Below are positions 1 through 8,116 of a stretch of DNA of 41,335 bases, in pieces. Positions within the stretch are counted from its first letter, which is position 1; every line of letters starts with the position of its first letter. A program made the translations under genes and the position numbers. Under the pieces are notes generated by a model. The model did no database searches. It was not told where the DNA came from and saw only the letters and a program-made list of their open reading frames with translations. Source of the stretch: Sphingobium bisphenolivorans (GTDB taxonomy: Bacteria; Pseudomonadota; Alphaproteobacteria; Sphingomonadales; Sphingomonadaceae); NCBI RefSeq assembly GCF_000412635.1, contig NZ_ASTG01000031.1, forward strand, positions 1 through 41,335, given 5' to 3'.

Positions 1-25
1 AGGGCTCGCATGACTTCGAATCCCT

Positions 26-907
26 GGCTCTGTTGCAAACATGGGGCACGGCCGCGCGGCGTCACCCAGTTGGGGGATTAGGCAGCATTGGCGAAATGCT
101 TATTGAGCATAATCATGGTTTCGGTCAGGGCCGAGGGTCCAATTCCGAATGCTCTTTCAACCAGGCGCACCTCCCCCATGATACCTGGCTGCAGGCACCA
201 TGCCTGGGCCTGTCCTTTGCGTAGGGCGCGCATGACCTCGAAGCCCTTGATCGTGGCGTAGGCCGTTGGCATCGACTTGAAGCCACGTACCGGCTTGATC
301 AGCATCTTCAGCTTGCCGTGGTCGGCCTCGAGCACGTTGTTCAGATATTTCACCTGCCGGTGCTCGGTTTCCGCCGCCAGTTTGCCTTCGCGTTTCAGCT
401 CAGCGATTGCTGCGCCGTAGCTGGGTGCCTTGTCGGTATTGAGTTTGGCCGGCTTTTCCCAGTCCTTCAGGCCACGAAGAGCTTTGCCCAGAAAGCGCTT
501 CGCCGCTTTGGCGCTGCGTGTCGATGACAGATAGAAATCAATCGTGTCGCCCCGTTTGTCGACCGCCCGGTACAGGTAGGTCCATTTGCCCCGCACCTTT
601 ACGTAGGTCTCATCCAGACGCCAGCTCGGATCAAAGCCGCGCCGCCAGAACCAGCGGAGACGCTTCTCCATCTCCGGCGCGTAGCGCTGCACCCAGCGAT
701 AGATCGTCGTATGATCGACATCGATCCCACGCTCGGACAGCATTTCCTCGAGATCACGGTAGCTGATGCCGTATCGACAATACCAGCGCACCGCCCATAG
801 GATGACCTCGCCGGTAAAATGCCGTCCTTTGAAATCGTTCATCGCAACTGACCTTGACAGTACATGAGCCCAATCTTGGAAACCGTGTCAGAGTTTGCAA
901 CAGAGCC
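26..907 (-). mobile_element. IS6-family insertion sequence (IS6100-like), complete
   Basis: The ends carry a perfect 15-bp inverted repeat, GGCTCTGTTGCAAAC at 26-40 and its reverse complement at 893-907. This matches the terminal repeat I know for IS6100, and the 882-bp length is close to IS6100's roughly 880 bp. It encloses one transposase gene. The flanking 8-mers (GAATCCCT on the left, GGATTTTG on the right) are different, so no target duplication is left. In this family that usually means a cointegrate or deletion event between two copies. The right end cuts an ion-channel gene. Confidence 0.95.
78..842 (-). CDS. IS6-family DDE transposase
   Basis: A full-length 254-aa transposase, the family's usual size. 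An N-terminal helix-turn-helix region (about residues 20-55) is followed by the catalytic domain with D77, D137 and E172, including the 34-residue D-E spacing typical of IS6. It cuts and joins the inverted-repeat ends and normally moves by replicative cointegrate formation. From memory it is very like the IS6100 transposase but not identical. IS6-family elements commonly assemble and delete accessory DNA on plasmids and islands. The gene looks intact, so the element may be active. Confidence 0.95.
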   Translation of the reverse strand: MNDFKGRHFTGEVILWAVRWYCRYGISYRDLEEMLSERGIDVDHTTIYRWVQRYAPEMEKRLRWFWRRGFDPSWRLDETYVKVRGKWTYLYRAVDKRGDTIDFYLSSTRSAKAAKRFLGKALRGLKDWEKPAKLNTDKAPSYGAAIAELKREGKLAAETEHRQVKYLNNVLEADHGKLKMLIKPVRGFKSMPTAYATIKGFEVMRALRKGQAQAWCLQPGIMGEVRLVERAFGIGPSALTETMIMLNKHFANAA

Positions 908-1026
908 GGATTTTGGGCGTGATCGAGGGCGCCAACGGCATTATTCTGATCGGCTGGTCGACCGCGTTCTTCTTTTCCATCGTGGACCGGCTAAAGCTTC
1001 TTGAACGGGATCTCGAGAAAGGCTGA
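908..1026 (+). pseudogene. 3' remnant of a two-TM ion-channel gene cut by the IS
   Basis: A frame is open from the IS border to a TGA at 1024-1026, giving about 38 residues with no start. The fragment reads GVIEGANGIILIGWSTAFFF followed by a charged tail, i.e. a glycine-containing hydrophobic helix and a short basic/acidic cytoplasmic end. This resembles the last helix of small bacterial potassium-channel-family (Ion_trans_2) proteins. The missing 5' part is not on the other side of the IS: positions 1-25 are too short to judge and there is no target duplication. The gene was therefore truncated by deletion or recombination. The family call rests on a short stretch. Confidence 0.5.
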
Positions 1027-1236
1027 GAAGCAAAGTGTAGAGAAGGAGGAAATGATAACCATCATCACTCTTCTGGAACGATTTCCTTCGCGCAGGCAAC
1101 AGCTCGTAGCGTCGCAAACTGATTGAGCAGCGGTGGCGATCAACGCCAAGGACGAGCCGCTGCACAGAGACCGCCTTGTCAATGCGAGTTGGGCCTGCCG
1201 TGCGGGAGCCAATTGTCCCCCAACAGCGTCTGTAAA
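1027..1236. other. intergenic stretch without a supported gene
   Basis: There is one strong purine-rich Shine-Dalgarno-like run (AAGGAGG at 1043-1049) just before an ATG at 1052 that opens a 24-codon frame ending at 1126. The spacing is only 2 nt and the peptide has no recognisable feature, so I do not call it a gene. The 3' part is the downstream flank of the minus-strand MgtC-like gene. I see no clear hairpin terminator. Confidence 0.4.
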
Positions 1237-2484
1237 TCAGCTGATCGCGATCCAGGCAGCAAGGCTCGCAGCCGCGGCTACAAGAGCGGCGAATAGCGGT
1301 AGCGCGGCTCTCATGCCGCCATGACCCCAACCGATGACTACAGTAATGACGCCTTTCGCCAAAGTGTTAGCGAGGACCGCGCCCCCCAGTACAAACCCGG
1401 CCGTCCGATCGCCGATCGCATGGGGCGGGAGCCCGGCCATGGTCATCACGGCTGCGTCCACATCTGATATGCCTGTCAGGGTCAGGACGACCGCCATGCC
1501 CTCCTGCCCAAAATGTTCCAGTGCCCACCGCGCGGCAAGTGATAATCCTGCCACCAGTGCAGCCAGGATGAGGGCGGGCGTAAAGCCCAGTGGATTGGCG
1601 ATCGCCGTGCCATCGCTGCCCTTGCCAAATGTTCGCCAGGCAACCACGGCGAACATCACGGCCACAAGTGTTGCGGGCGCCATGGTCAGCGCCAGAGAGG
1701 GTAACGCGCGTGGAACGAGTGCCATTGCTACCAACTGGACTCGCACGAACATCACGATGGAAGCCACCGCGATGCCAGCTGACAATAGCTGCCGTCCGCC
1801 GGGTTCATCGCGCAGCCGCCGGGCATAATCGGCGGTGACTGCGGTGGATGAGACGATCGCGCCGGTCAGCGCCACCAGCAGCACGCCGCGGTCACGGCCG
1901 AAGCGCCTCGAAATGGCGTAGCCCGCGAAGGACAACCCCATCACGAACACCACCACCATCCAGATTTTCCGGGGGTTCCAGGCGTCATAGGGGCCGTAGG
2001 CGGCATCAGGCAGCAGCGGCAGGATGATGAGGGCAACGAGCAGGAAGCGAGAGACGCCCTCTATTTCGCTTTCATCCATTCCCCTGAGCAGCGCGTGCAT
2101 GGATTGCCGCGCGCTCAGGATCGCAAAGATCGCCGCACCGGTGGCGAGGCCAAGCGTGGGCGAGACTCTCGTGGCGCAAAATCCCGCCCCGAACGTCAAC
2201 AGGCCTGAAAGCGTGGTCGTTGCGGAGAGATTGTTCTGATCGGCGCTCCGGCCGTAGCCTACCGTCAGCACCGCCGCTGTGCCAATGCCGAGAGCCGCCG
2301 CGACCATGTCGGGCACAAGCCCGCCTATCCCTCCCAGCAACCCGATCAGCCCAAAGGTGCGGAAGCCCGCTACCCTGCGGCCCTTGCCGAAATCCCGTTG
2401 CGTCCAGCCCCGCTCAAGCCCGACAAGCAGCCCAACGGCAATGGATGCGATCAGGGACAGATAGGGATGGGTGATATCGGGCAT
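1237..2484 (-). CDS. MgtC/SapB-DUF4010 family multi-pass membrane protein
   Basis: A 415-aa, very hydrophobic inner-membrane protein. The N-terminal third begins with the MgtC-type helix and its LLVGLERGW motif (about residues 18-26). The C-terminal two thirds form the DUF4010 region with roughly eight further helices. MgtC proteins protect cells under low magnesium or acid stress, in some bacteria by acting on the F-ATPase. The DUF4010 fusion has no assigned biochemistry. The gene stands alone, tail toward the IS element. The MgtA magnesium pump in the same window makes a link to divalent cations plausible, but this is inference. Confidence 0.8.
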   Translation of the reverse strand: MPDITHPYLSLIASIAVGLLVGLERGWTQRDFGKGRRVAGFRTFGLIGLLGGIGGLVPDMVAAALGIGTAAVLTVGYGRSADQNNLSATTTLSGLLTFGAGFCATRVSPTLGLATGAAIFAILSARQSMHALLRGMDESEIEGVSRFLLVALIILPLLPDAAYGPYDAWNPRKIWMVVVFVMGLSFAGYAISRRFGRDRGVLLVALTGAIVSSTAVTADYARRLRDEPGGRQLLSAGIAVASIVMFVRVQLVAMALVPRALPSLALTMAPATLVAVMFAVVAWRTFGKGSDGTAIANPLGFTPALILAALVAGLSLAARWALEHFGQEGMAVVLTLTGISDVDAAVMTMAGLPPHAIGDRTAGFVLGGAVLANTLAKGVITVVIGWGHGGMRAALPLFAALVAAAASLAAWIAIS

Positions 2485-2539
2485 GGGACGCTGCTAAGCT
2501 ATACGCATCGGGGCGGATCGCGATAGGTATAAGCCACGA

Positions 2540-3412
2540 TCAGATCGCCTTCGTCTTCACCGGAATTTTGAGATAGCGAACGCCATTGCTCTCGGCTTCC
2601 GGAAAACGCCCGGCACGGATATTGACTTGGATCGAGGGCAGCAGCAGCCGGGGCACCGCGAGCGTCGCATCCCGCGCCTCGCGCCTCGCGACGAAACTAT
2701 CCTCGTCCACACCGTCATGGATATGGACGCTTGTGCGCCGTTCTTCGCCTACGGTCGTTTCCCAACGATAGTCATCGCGCCCCGGCGCCTTGTAGTCGTG
2801 GCAGAGAAACAGGCGGGTTTCCTCGGGCAGGCTCAAGAGCCGCCGGATGGAGCGGTAGAGGGTGCGAGCGTCGCCACCGGGGAAATCGGCACGCGCCGTG
2901 CCATAGTCGGGCATGAACAACGTGTCGCCGACAAAGGCTGCGTCGGCGACCAGATAGGCGATGTCGGCGGGCGTGTGGCCGGGCACGTGCATGACCGTGA
3001 ACCGCAGCGTGCCGACCGAAAACTGCTCGCCCTCGCGAAAAAGCCGGTCGAAGTCCGATCCATCCGTCCGCAGTTCATCCAGGCCGAAGACCGGACGAAA
3101 GATCTTCTGCACGTCGCGGATATGTTCACCGATGCCGATCGGGGCGCCGGTCCTCGCCTTGATGAAAGGTGCGGCAGAGAGGTGATCGGCATGGGCATGG
3201 GTTTCAAGCACCATCGAGATCCGCCAGCCCTTCTTTTCCGCGAAGGCCAACAGCTGCTCGGCCGAGCGCGTGTCCGCCTCGCCGCTGGCGATGTCGAAGT
3301 CCATCACCGGGTCTATGACCGCCGCCTCGCGGGTTTCGGGATCGGCGACCAGATAGCTCACGGTAAAAGTCGTTTCGTCGAAAAAGGCTTCGATCAGGGG
3401 CTTCGCGTCCAT
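2540..3412 (-). CDS. Persulfide dioxygenase-like MBL-fold hydrolase (ETHE1/Blh type)
   Basis: A 290-aa metallo-beta-lactamase-fold protein. The metal motif THAHADH puts H72, H74, D76 and H77 in place. MHVPGHTPAD (about 142-151), the VGDTLF aspartate and a late CHDYKAPG motif follow. The Asp-rich TARADFPGG segment and the YKAPG motif fit ETHE1-type enzymes, which oxidise glutathione persulfide to sulfite with O2 at a mononuclear iron. I chose ATG 3412 because GGAGG sits 5 nt before it. The upstream GTG at 3424 lies on that ribosome site. It is transcribed divergently from a BigR/SqrR-like repressor followed by rhodanese and a sulfite exporter, which is the expected sulfide-oxidation partner set. 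Confidence 0.85.
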   Translation of the reverse strand: MDAKPLIEAFFDETTFTVSYLVADPETREAAVIDPVMDFDIASGEADTRSAEQLLAFAEKKGWRISMVLETHAHADHLSAAPFIKARTGAPIGIGEHIRDVQKIFRPVFGLDELRTDGSDFDRLFREGEQFSVGTLRFTVMHVPGHTPADIAYLVADAAFVGDTLFMPDYGTARADFPGGDARTLYRSIRRLLSLPEETRLFLCHDYKAPGRDDYRWETTVGEERRTSVHIHDGVDEDSFVARREARDATLAVPRLLLPSIQVNIRAGRFPEAESNGVRYLKIPVKTKAI

Positions 3413-3430
3413 GCCATCCTCCACTGCTTC

Positions 3431-3458
3431 TTGACAATATATTCACAAGAACTAAATT
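3431..3458 (+). promoter_or_regulatory. Sigma70-like promoter of the arsR/bigR-rhodanese-tauE operon
   Basis: TTGACA (3431-3436) and TAAATT (3453-3458) are separated by 16 nt. They lie in the AT-rich divergent intergenic region just upstream of the repressor gene. The operator palindrome begins inside the -10 box, so a bound repressor would block this promoter. Confidence 0.6.
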
Positions 3459-3471
3459 AGCAATAGCTAAT
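3456..3471. promoter_or_regulatory. Palindromic operator ATTAGC-N4-GCTAAT
   Basis: A perfect 6-bp inverted repeat with a 4-nt spacer lies between the divergent persulfide dioxygenase and repressor genes, overlapping the -10 box. AT-rich dyads of this kind are typical sites of BigR/SqrR-type ArsR repressors, so autoregulation and joint control of both arms is the natural reading. The ATG at 3470 lies inside the dyad, which argues against it being the repressor's start codon. Confidence 0.65.
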
Positions 3472-3481
3472 GGAGTGCATG

Positions 3482-3796
3482 ATGATCCGTCCGCCAATGG
3501 ACCTCGCCACCTTCGAGACGAAGGCCAGCGAAGTGTCGAACCTCTTGAAAGCGATGGGCAACGCCCGGCGCCTGATGGTGCTGTGCAAGCTCGTCGAGCA
3601 TGGCGAGATGACGGTGGGCGACCTCGCGCGCGAGGTGGGCCTGTCGCAATCCGCCTTGTCCCAGCATCTCGCCCGGATGCGGGAGGAGGGGCTGGTCGCC
3701 TTCCGGCGGGAGAGCCAGACGATCTGGTATCGCATCGCCGATCCGCGGACGGAACAGTTGCTCGCCAGTCTCTATACCATCTTCTGCAAGGAATGA
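3482..3796 (+). CDS. ArsR-family persulfide-responsive repressor (BigR/SqrR-like)
   Basis: A winged-helix repressor of about 104 aa. The recognition helix region includes VGDLAREVGLSQSALSQHL. Two cysteines are present, one in LMVLCKL (residue 35 from this start) and one in IFCKE near the C-terminus (residue 102). In BigR/SqrR the equivalent pair forms a di- to tetrasulfide bridge on exposure to persulfides, releasing DNA. ATG 3482 is 6 nt after GGAG. In-frame ATGs at 3479 and 3470 are possible but the first is too close and the second lies in the operator. It heads the rhodanese-TauE operon and probably represses both arms of the locus. Confidence 0.85.
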   Translation: MIRPPMDLATFETKASEVSNLLKAMGNARRLMVLCKLVEHGEMTVGDLAREVGLSQSALSQHLARMREEGLVAFRRESQTIWYRIADPRTEQLLASLYTIFCKE

Positions 3797-3800
3797 TCCG

Positions 3801-4322
3801 ATGCCGATCACGACCATCACGCCGCACGATGCGGACAAAGCCATGGCGAAGGGCGCCACGCTCGTCGACATCCGTGGCACCGACGAACATGCCCGCGAAC
3901 ATATAGCCGGCGCGATCCATGTCCCACTCGATCGCCTTGGCGCGTTGCCGAACCTGCCAGGGCCCATCATCTTTCATTGCAAGTCGGGCATGCGCACCAA
4001 GGCCAATGAAGCGGCGCTGCAAGCCGCCGCAGGTTTCACGCCCTGCCACATTCTTGAAGGCGGCCTCGACGGCTGGCGGGCGGCGGGGCTGCCGACGCGC
4101 CTCGACCGCAAACAGCCGCTGGAGATCATGCGGCAGGTACAGTTGGCGGCTGGCGGACTGGTACTGCTGGGTGTCTTGCTCGGCTTTCTGGTCGCACCGG
4201 CCTTTTTCAGCCTGTCGGCCTTTGTCGGCGCGGGATTGATGATGGCGGGGGCGACCGGCTGGTGTGGCATGGCGAAGCTGTTGCAGCTGATGCCATGGAA
4301 CCGCCGCGCCCTTGGGGCATAA
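3801..4322 (+). CDS. Rhodanese fused to DUF2892-like membrane domain (YgaP-like)
   Basis: A 173-aa protein. Residues 1-100 form a rhodanese domain with the active-site loop CKSGMRT, the catalytic cysteine being C60. Residues 115-165 hold two hydrophobic helices of the DUF2892 type, as in E. coli YgaP. It would accept sulfane sulfur as a cysteine persulfide at the membrane and pass it to acceptors such as sulfite or thiols. It starts 4 nt after the repressor's stop, with AAGGA upstream, and is followed 9 nt later by a TauE-type exporter. The three genes read as one operon for persulfide handling. Confidence 0.88.
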   Translation: MPITTITPHDADKAMAKGATLVDIRGTDEHAREHIAGAIHVPLDRLGALPNLPGPIIFHCKSGMRTKANEAALQAAAGFTPCHILEGGLDGWRAAGLPTRLDRKQPLEIMRQVQLAAGGLVLLGVLLGFLVAPAFFSLSAFVGAGLMMAGATGWCGMAKLLQLMPWNRRALGA

Positions 4323-4331
4323 GAGGCAGCC

Positions 4332-5111
4332 ATGCCCACGGCCATGATCGCTGCGGCTCTGGCTTCCGGCGGCCTTATAGGTGCTGTCCTGGGCTTGATC
4401 GGGGGCGGCGGGTCGATCCTTGCCGTGCCGCTTCTCGTCTATGTGGTGGGCGTTGGTTCCGCCCATGCCGCCATCGGGACGGCGGCGGTCGCGGTCGCCG
4501 CCAATGCCGCCTTCAGCCTGATCGGTCATGCGCGCGAGGGCACAGTGAAATGGCCCTGCGCTCTGGTCTTTGCAGCAGCGGGGGTCACCGGCGCGGCGAT
4601 CGGCGCTGAAATCGGGAAGGCCGTGGACGGTCAGCGGCTGCTGATGCTGTTTGGCCTGCTGATGATAGGGGTCGGCCTCTCCATGCTGCGGAAAAAGCGG
4701 GCGGCTGAGGCTCCCGATGTCCGCCTGTCGCGCGCGACCGCGAGCCACCTGCTGCCCCGCCTTGTGCCGATCGGCCTGGGGGCGGGCCTCGCGGCGGGCT
4801 TCTTCGGGATTGGCGGCGGCTTCCTGATTGTGCCGGGACTGATGATGGCGACGGCGATGCCGCTCAAGAATGCGGTTGGAACTTCGCTGGTCGTCGTCAC
4901 GGCGCTGGGCCTCACCACGGCGGCATCCTACGCGCTGTCGGGCTATGTCGATTGGTTGCTGGTGGGGATGATGATCGCGGGCGGAACCGGCGGCGCGGCG
5001 ATCGGCATCACGCTCGGGCGCAGGCTGGGCGCGCGCAAGGGGCTGCTGGGGCGGCTGTTCGCCGTCACGGTGATTGCCGTAGGCGCTTATGTCACGCTGC
5101 GTGGCGTCTAA
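4332..5111 (+). CDS. TauE/SafE-family sulfite/organosulfur exporter
   Basis: A 259-aa membrane protein with about eight helices in two repeats. The glycine-rich LGLIGGGGSILAVPLL motif near residue 22 recurs as FFGIGGGFLIVPGLM near 158, which is the hallmark internal duplication of the TauE/SafE family. The proposed role is export of sulfite or related sulfur anions. Here that fits removal of the sulfite made by the persulfide dioxygenase encoded on the opposite arm. Ribosome site GAGGC lies before ATG 4332. It is the last gene of the repressor operon and converges on the ABC exporter operon, with only 9 nt between stops and no obvious terminator hairpin. Confidence 0.87.
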   Translation: MPTAMIAAALASGGLIGAVLGLIGGGGSILAVPLLVYVVGVGSAHAAIGTAAVAVAANAAFSLIGHAREGTVKWPCALVFAAAGVTGAAIGAEIGKAVDGQRLLMLFGLLMIGVGLSMLRKKRAAEAPDVRLSRATASHLLPRLVPIGLGAGLAAGFFGIGGGFLIVPGLMMATAMPLKNAVGTSLVVVTALGLTTAASYALSGYVDWLLVGMMIAGGTGGAAIGITLGRRLGARKGLLGRLFAVTVIAVGAYVTLRGV

Positions 5112-5120
5112 CATCACCGC

Positions 5121-5813
5121 TTACTGTTTCCGGATGTCGGTTTCGCTGATGCGGCCGTCCAGCATCGAGATCTGGACATCGGCAGCGGCGGCAACATCGG
5201 CATCATGGGTCACGCACACGACCGCGCGGCCCTGATCATGGGCTAGGGTATGGAACATCTCGACCACGCGGGCGCTGTTCTGGCTATCGAGGTTGCCGGT
5301 CGGTTCGTCACACAGTATCAGGACCGGGTCGTTCGCAATCGCCCGTGCGATCGCCACGCGTTGCCTTTCGCCGCCGGACAGGCGGTTGGGCGTCTTGTCC
5401 AACTTCTTGGCCAGGCCAACATCTATCAGCAGGTTCTGCGCCTTCTCCCGCGCCTGCGCTTGCGACAACCGGCCCAGCCTGCGCATCGGCAGCATCACAT
5501 TTTCGAGCGCGCTGAACTCGGGAAGGAGGAAATGGAACTGGAACACGAAGCCGAAGCTCGCCAGCCGGATCTGTGCGCGCTCGTCGCCGTCCAGCGGGTT
5601 CATGTCCTGTCCCTCGAACAGCACAGATCCTTCCGTTGGGCGGTCTAGAAGCCCCAGCAGATAGAGCAGAGAGGATTTGCCGCATCCCGACGGTCCGACA
5701 ATGGCGACGAAGCTGCCCGGATCGATCTTCAAGGAAACGTCGCTCACCAGTATCACCGGGGGTGTTCCCACCAATTCGCGTGATAGCCCCTGAGCCTGCA
5801 TGATCGCGCTCAT
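5121..5813 (-). CDS. ABC transporter ATPase, MacB/LolD type
   Basis: A 230-aa single-domain ATPase of the MacB/LolD/DevA class. It has Walker [10 protein letters not shown] (about 39-47), signature [14 protein letters not shown] (about 143-156), Walker [11 protein letters not shown] (about 164-173) and an H-loop in CVTHD (about 197). Its start codon overlaps the stop of the permease gene by 4 nt (ATGA), so translation is coupled. With the FtsX-type permease and HlyD-type adaptor upstream it should power a tripartite exporter or lipoprotein-type extractor. The substrate cannot be read from sequence. Confidence 0.93.
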   Translation of the reverse strand: MSAIMQAQGLSRELVGTPPVILVSDVSLKIDPGSFVAIVGPSGCGKSSLLYLLGLLDRPTEGSVLFEGQDMNPLDGDERAQIRLASFGFVFQFHFLLPEFSALENVMLPMRRLGRLSQAQAREKAQNLLIDVGLAKKLDKTPNRLSGGERQRVAIARAIANDPVLILCDEPTGNLDSQNSARVVEMFHTLAHDQGRAVVCVTHDADVAAAADVQISMLDGRISETDIRKQ

Positions 5814-7060
5814 ACCGCGCCCCGCAATATGTTGACGGGATCGACGCGTGCAGCCTTTCGTGCTGGGAGCCAGGCCGCGATTACGCCAGAAAATAGGGAA
5901 GCCGCAGCGGCTATGGCATATTGACGGGCCGAGCGGTCGAGCGGCAAGCGCTCATTTTCGCCGCCAATGGGAAAGTGGAGCGAGCCCAGGATCGCCAGCA
6001 GCCCGTAGCCAAGCAGCCATCCTGCAAGGATGCCCACCAGCGCCAGCGCCAGTCCTTCGAATACGAAGATCAGTTGAAGGTCGCCTTCGGAAAAGCCGAT
6101 GGAACGCATGATCGCGATATCGCGCCTTTTGTCCGACACGCTGTTCGATACGACGGTGTAGATGCCGAAGCTGGCGACCAGCAGAATGGCTGATACGACG
6201 CTATACATGATGACGTTGCGGGTCACGAGGAGCGAGAGCAGGTCGGCGGAGCGTTCCTGCCAGCTTTGGGCCTTATAGGCGAAGCGTGCTTCGAGACGCC
6301 GGCTGATTGGCTGTGCATCATAGGGATCGCTAAGATGCACGCCGATGCGATTGATGATGAAGGGCCGGCCCAGCAGCGACTGCGCCTCTCGCAGTAGCAC
6401 ATAGCCGAGCGCAGAGGATAGCTGGGTCTGGCCGCGCTTAAACAGGCCGACGATGCGGAGCGAGCGACTATTGCCCGATGCGGAAGTCGCGCCCACCACA
6501 TCGCCCATCGCAAGACCGAGCCGCTGCGCCATCTCCTCGCCGAGGATGATGCCGCCTTGCGTGCTTTCCAGATCGCGGAGGCGGCCGGTGCGCAATTTGT
6601 CCTCGATGGTGCTGACCTTCTCTTCGACCGCCGGATCGACGCCGACGATGGTCAGAGCTTCCTCTCGCCCACCGCTGCGCAGGGTGATCGCGCCCGTCAG
6701 GCTGGGAGAGCCTATCGCGCCGGGCAGCGTATTCACGGCTCGGAGGATTTCGGGCCAGCCTTTGAGGCCGCGCACCTCATTGCGGACCTTGTAGTGGCGC
6801 AGGTCGATCGCAGCGCCCTTGTAGAGCCTGACGCCTGGCTGCGGCGGCGGGCTGCGCAGCTCGTCGGAAATGATGATGTGCGGCGCGGCGTCGATCAGCG
6901 TCTTGATGAAGTCATTCTGGCTGCCGATCATCATCGCGGAGACGGCCAGGAAAAAGCCCACGCCCACCGCAACGCCGCTCACGGCGACGAAGGTCTGCCG
7001 TCTTCGGCCTGCCAGATGCCGCGCGGCGACGCTCGCCAACAGCCGCAGCTGGCCGCTCAT
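5810..7060 (-). CDS. FtsX/MacB-type ABC permease (DevC-like)
   Basis: A 416-aa permease. One N-terminal helix (about 20-45) is followed by a large periplasmic MacB-PCD-like domain (about 46-275) and three C-terminal helices, the FtsX fold. It lacks its own ATPase, unlike true MacB, and so belongs to the DevC/LolC-like split arrangement. It overlaps the adaptor gene upstream and the ATPase gene downstream by 4 nt each. Together they form a mechanotransmission-type exporter. I see no TolC-like outer membrane gene in the window, so a shared outer-membrane channel would be needed. Confidence 0.9.
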   Translation of the reverse strand: MSGQLRLLASVAARHLAGRRRQTFVAVSGVAVGVGFFLAVSAMMIGSQNDFIKTLIDAAPHIIISDELRSPPPQPGVRLYKGAAIDLRHYKVRNEVRGLKGWPEILRAVNTLPGAIGSPSLTGAITLRSGGREEALTIVGVDPAVEEKVSTIEDKLRTGRLRDLESTQGGIILGEEMAQRLGLAMGDVVGATSASGNSRSLRIVGLFKRGQTQLSSALGYVLLREAQSLLGRPFIINRIGVHLSDPYDAQPISRRLEARFAYKAQSWQERSADLLSLLVTRNVIMYSVVSAILLVASFGIYTVVSNSVSDKRRDIAIMRSIGFSEGDLQLIFVFEGLALALVGILAGWLLGYGLLAILGSLHFPIGGENERLPLDRSARQYAIAAAASLFSGVIAAWLPARKAARVDPVNILRGAV

Positions 7061-8055
7061 CGCGCTATCCGCACCCGCATATTGTCCGAGATCTTGCCCT
7101 CAGGCGTCCTGACGACGATCTCGCCCCGCGACAGACCTGAAAGGATCTGTATTTCACTGGATCCAGCAATGCCTGTGCGGACCGCCCGTGGACGAGCCCG
7201 TCCGTCACGTACGACCCAGACCTTGCCGCCTTCTATTGCACTCGCCGGCACCAGCAGCGCGCGATCCGCGCGCCGGGTCACGATATTGACTTCAAGCGTC
7301 AGTCCGAGCGGCAGCGCCATGGGCTTGTCCGTCATGATGCGGGCGCGAAAGGCGCGTTGTTCGGGATCGCCGCCAGGCGTCACTTCACGTATATGGCCGC
7401 TCAGCACCCGGCCTGGCCACGCATCGCTCGACATCAGCGCAGCTTGTCCAGCATGGATACGTGGCACGTCGCGCTCGTCTACCGTCGCGGTGATGCGGAT
7501 GCGTGCCGGATCGCCGAGCGTCATCAATGTGCGGCCAGGAACAGCGAGATCGCCCGGCTCCACGTCCCGGCGCAGGACGATGCCGTCTATGCCCGATCGC
7601 ACGACCATCTGATCGAGCCGTGCACGGGCACTTTTCTCCGCTGCCTTCGCGCTGTCAGCTGCCGCTACCGCTGCATCGCGCGCTGCCCGCGTGACCCACC
7701 CTCTGGCGAATAGCGCCAGGATACGCTGTTCGTCCTGCAGGGCAACGCGGCGCTGTGCTGTGATTTGTTGCAGCGCATGGCGCTGTTCCTCGTCATCCAG
7801 CAGTACAAGCGGCTGCCCCCGCGCCACGCGCTGGGCTTCTTCGACGAGCACCAAACGGACCGGCGCGGTGAGGCGGGCGGAGACGGTGACGGGATGCTCG
7901 GCCTCGACAAAGCCCGTGGCATACACCAGTTCGATCGCCTCCCCCATGCGTGCGGGCATGACCGTCACTTCGGGCGCTCTTCCGGCGAGCAGCCAATAGG
8001 CTCCTGCTGCCGCCGGCAGCGCCAGCGGTAGCAGCCAGAGCGCGATGCGTTTCAT
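7057..8055 (-). CDS. HlyD/MacA-family periplasmic adaptor
   Basis: A 332-aa adaptor protein. An N-terminal membrane anchor (about 4-24) is followed by a biotinyl-lipoyl half-motif, a short helical hairpin (about 95-150, much shorter than in MacA), the second lipoyl half, a beta-barrel domain and a membrane-proximal domain ending near residue 330. It bridges the inner-membrane ABC permease to an outer-membrane channel. It is the first gene of the three-gene operon and its TGA overlaps the permease ATG. The short hairpin and DevB-like organisation suggest export of a lipid or small amphiphile rather than a protein, but that is inference. Confidence 0.88.
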   Translation of the reverse strand: MKRIALWLLPLALPAAAGAYWLLAGRAPEVTVMPARMGEAIELVYATGFVEAEHPVTVSARLTAPVRLVLVEEAQRVARGQPLVLLDDEEQRHALQQITAQRRVALQDEQRILALFARGWVTRAARDAAVAAADSAKAAEKSARARLDQMVVRSGIDGIVLRRDVEPGDLAVPGRTLMTLGDPARIRITATVDERDVPRIHAGQAALMSSDAWPGRVLSGHIREVTPGGDPEQRAFRARIMTDKPMALPLGLTLEVNIVTRRADRALLVPASAIEGGKVWVVRDGRARPRAVRTGIAGSSEIQILSGLSRGEIVVRTPEGKISDNMRVRIAR

Positions 8056-8116
8056 CCCAGCTCTATAGCATCAGGCGGAAATCATTGCGCGTTCGTATCG
8101 GAACGACCTTCGCCCG

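Noticed and set aside
1052..1126. 24-codon ORF behind an AAGGAGG run
   Set aside because: Spacing of 2 nt is too short for efficient initiation, and the peptide has no feature or context that supports it.
3204..5117. 637-aa minus-strand open frame across the sulfide operon
   Set aside because: Antisense to three well-supported genes; low-complexity Arg/Gln/Asp-rich translation typical of a shadow frame in GC-rich DNA.
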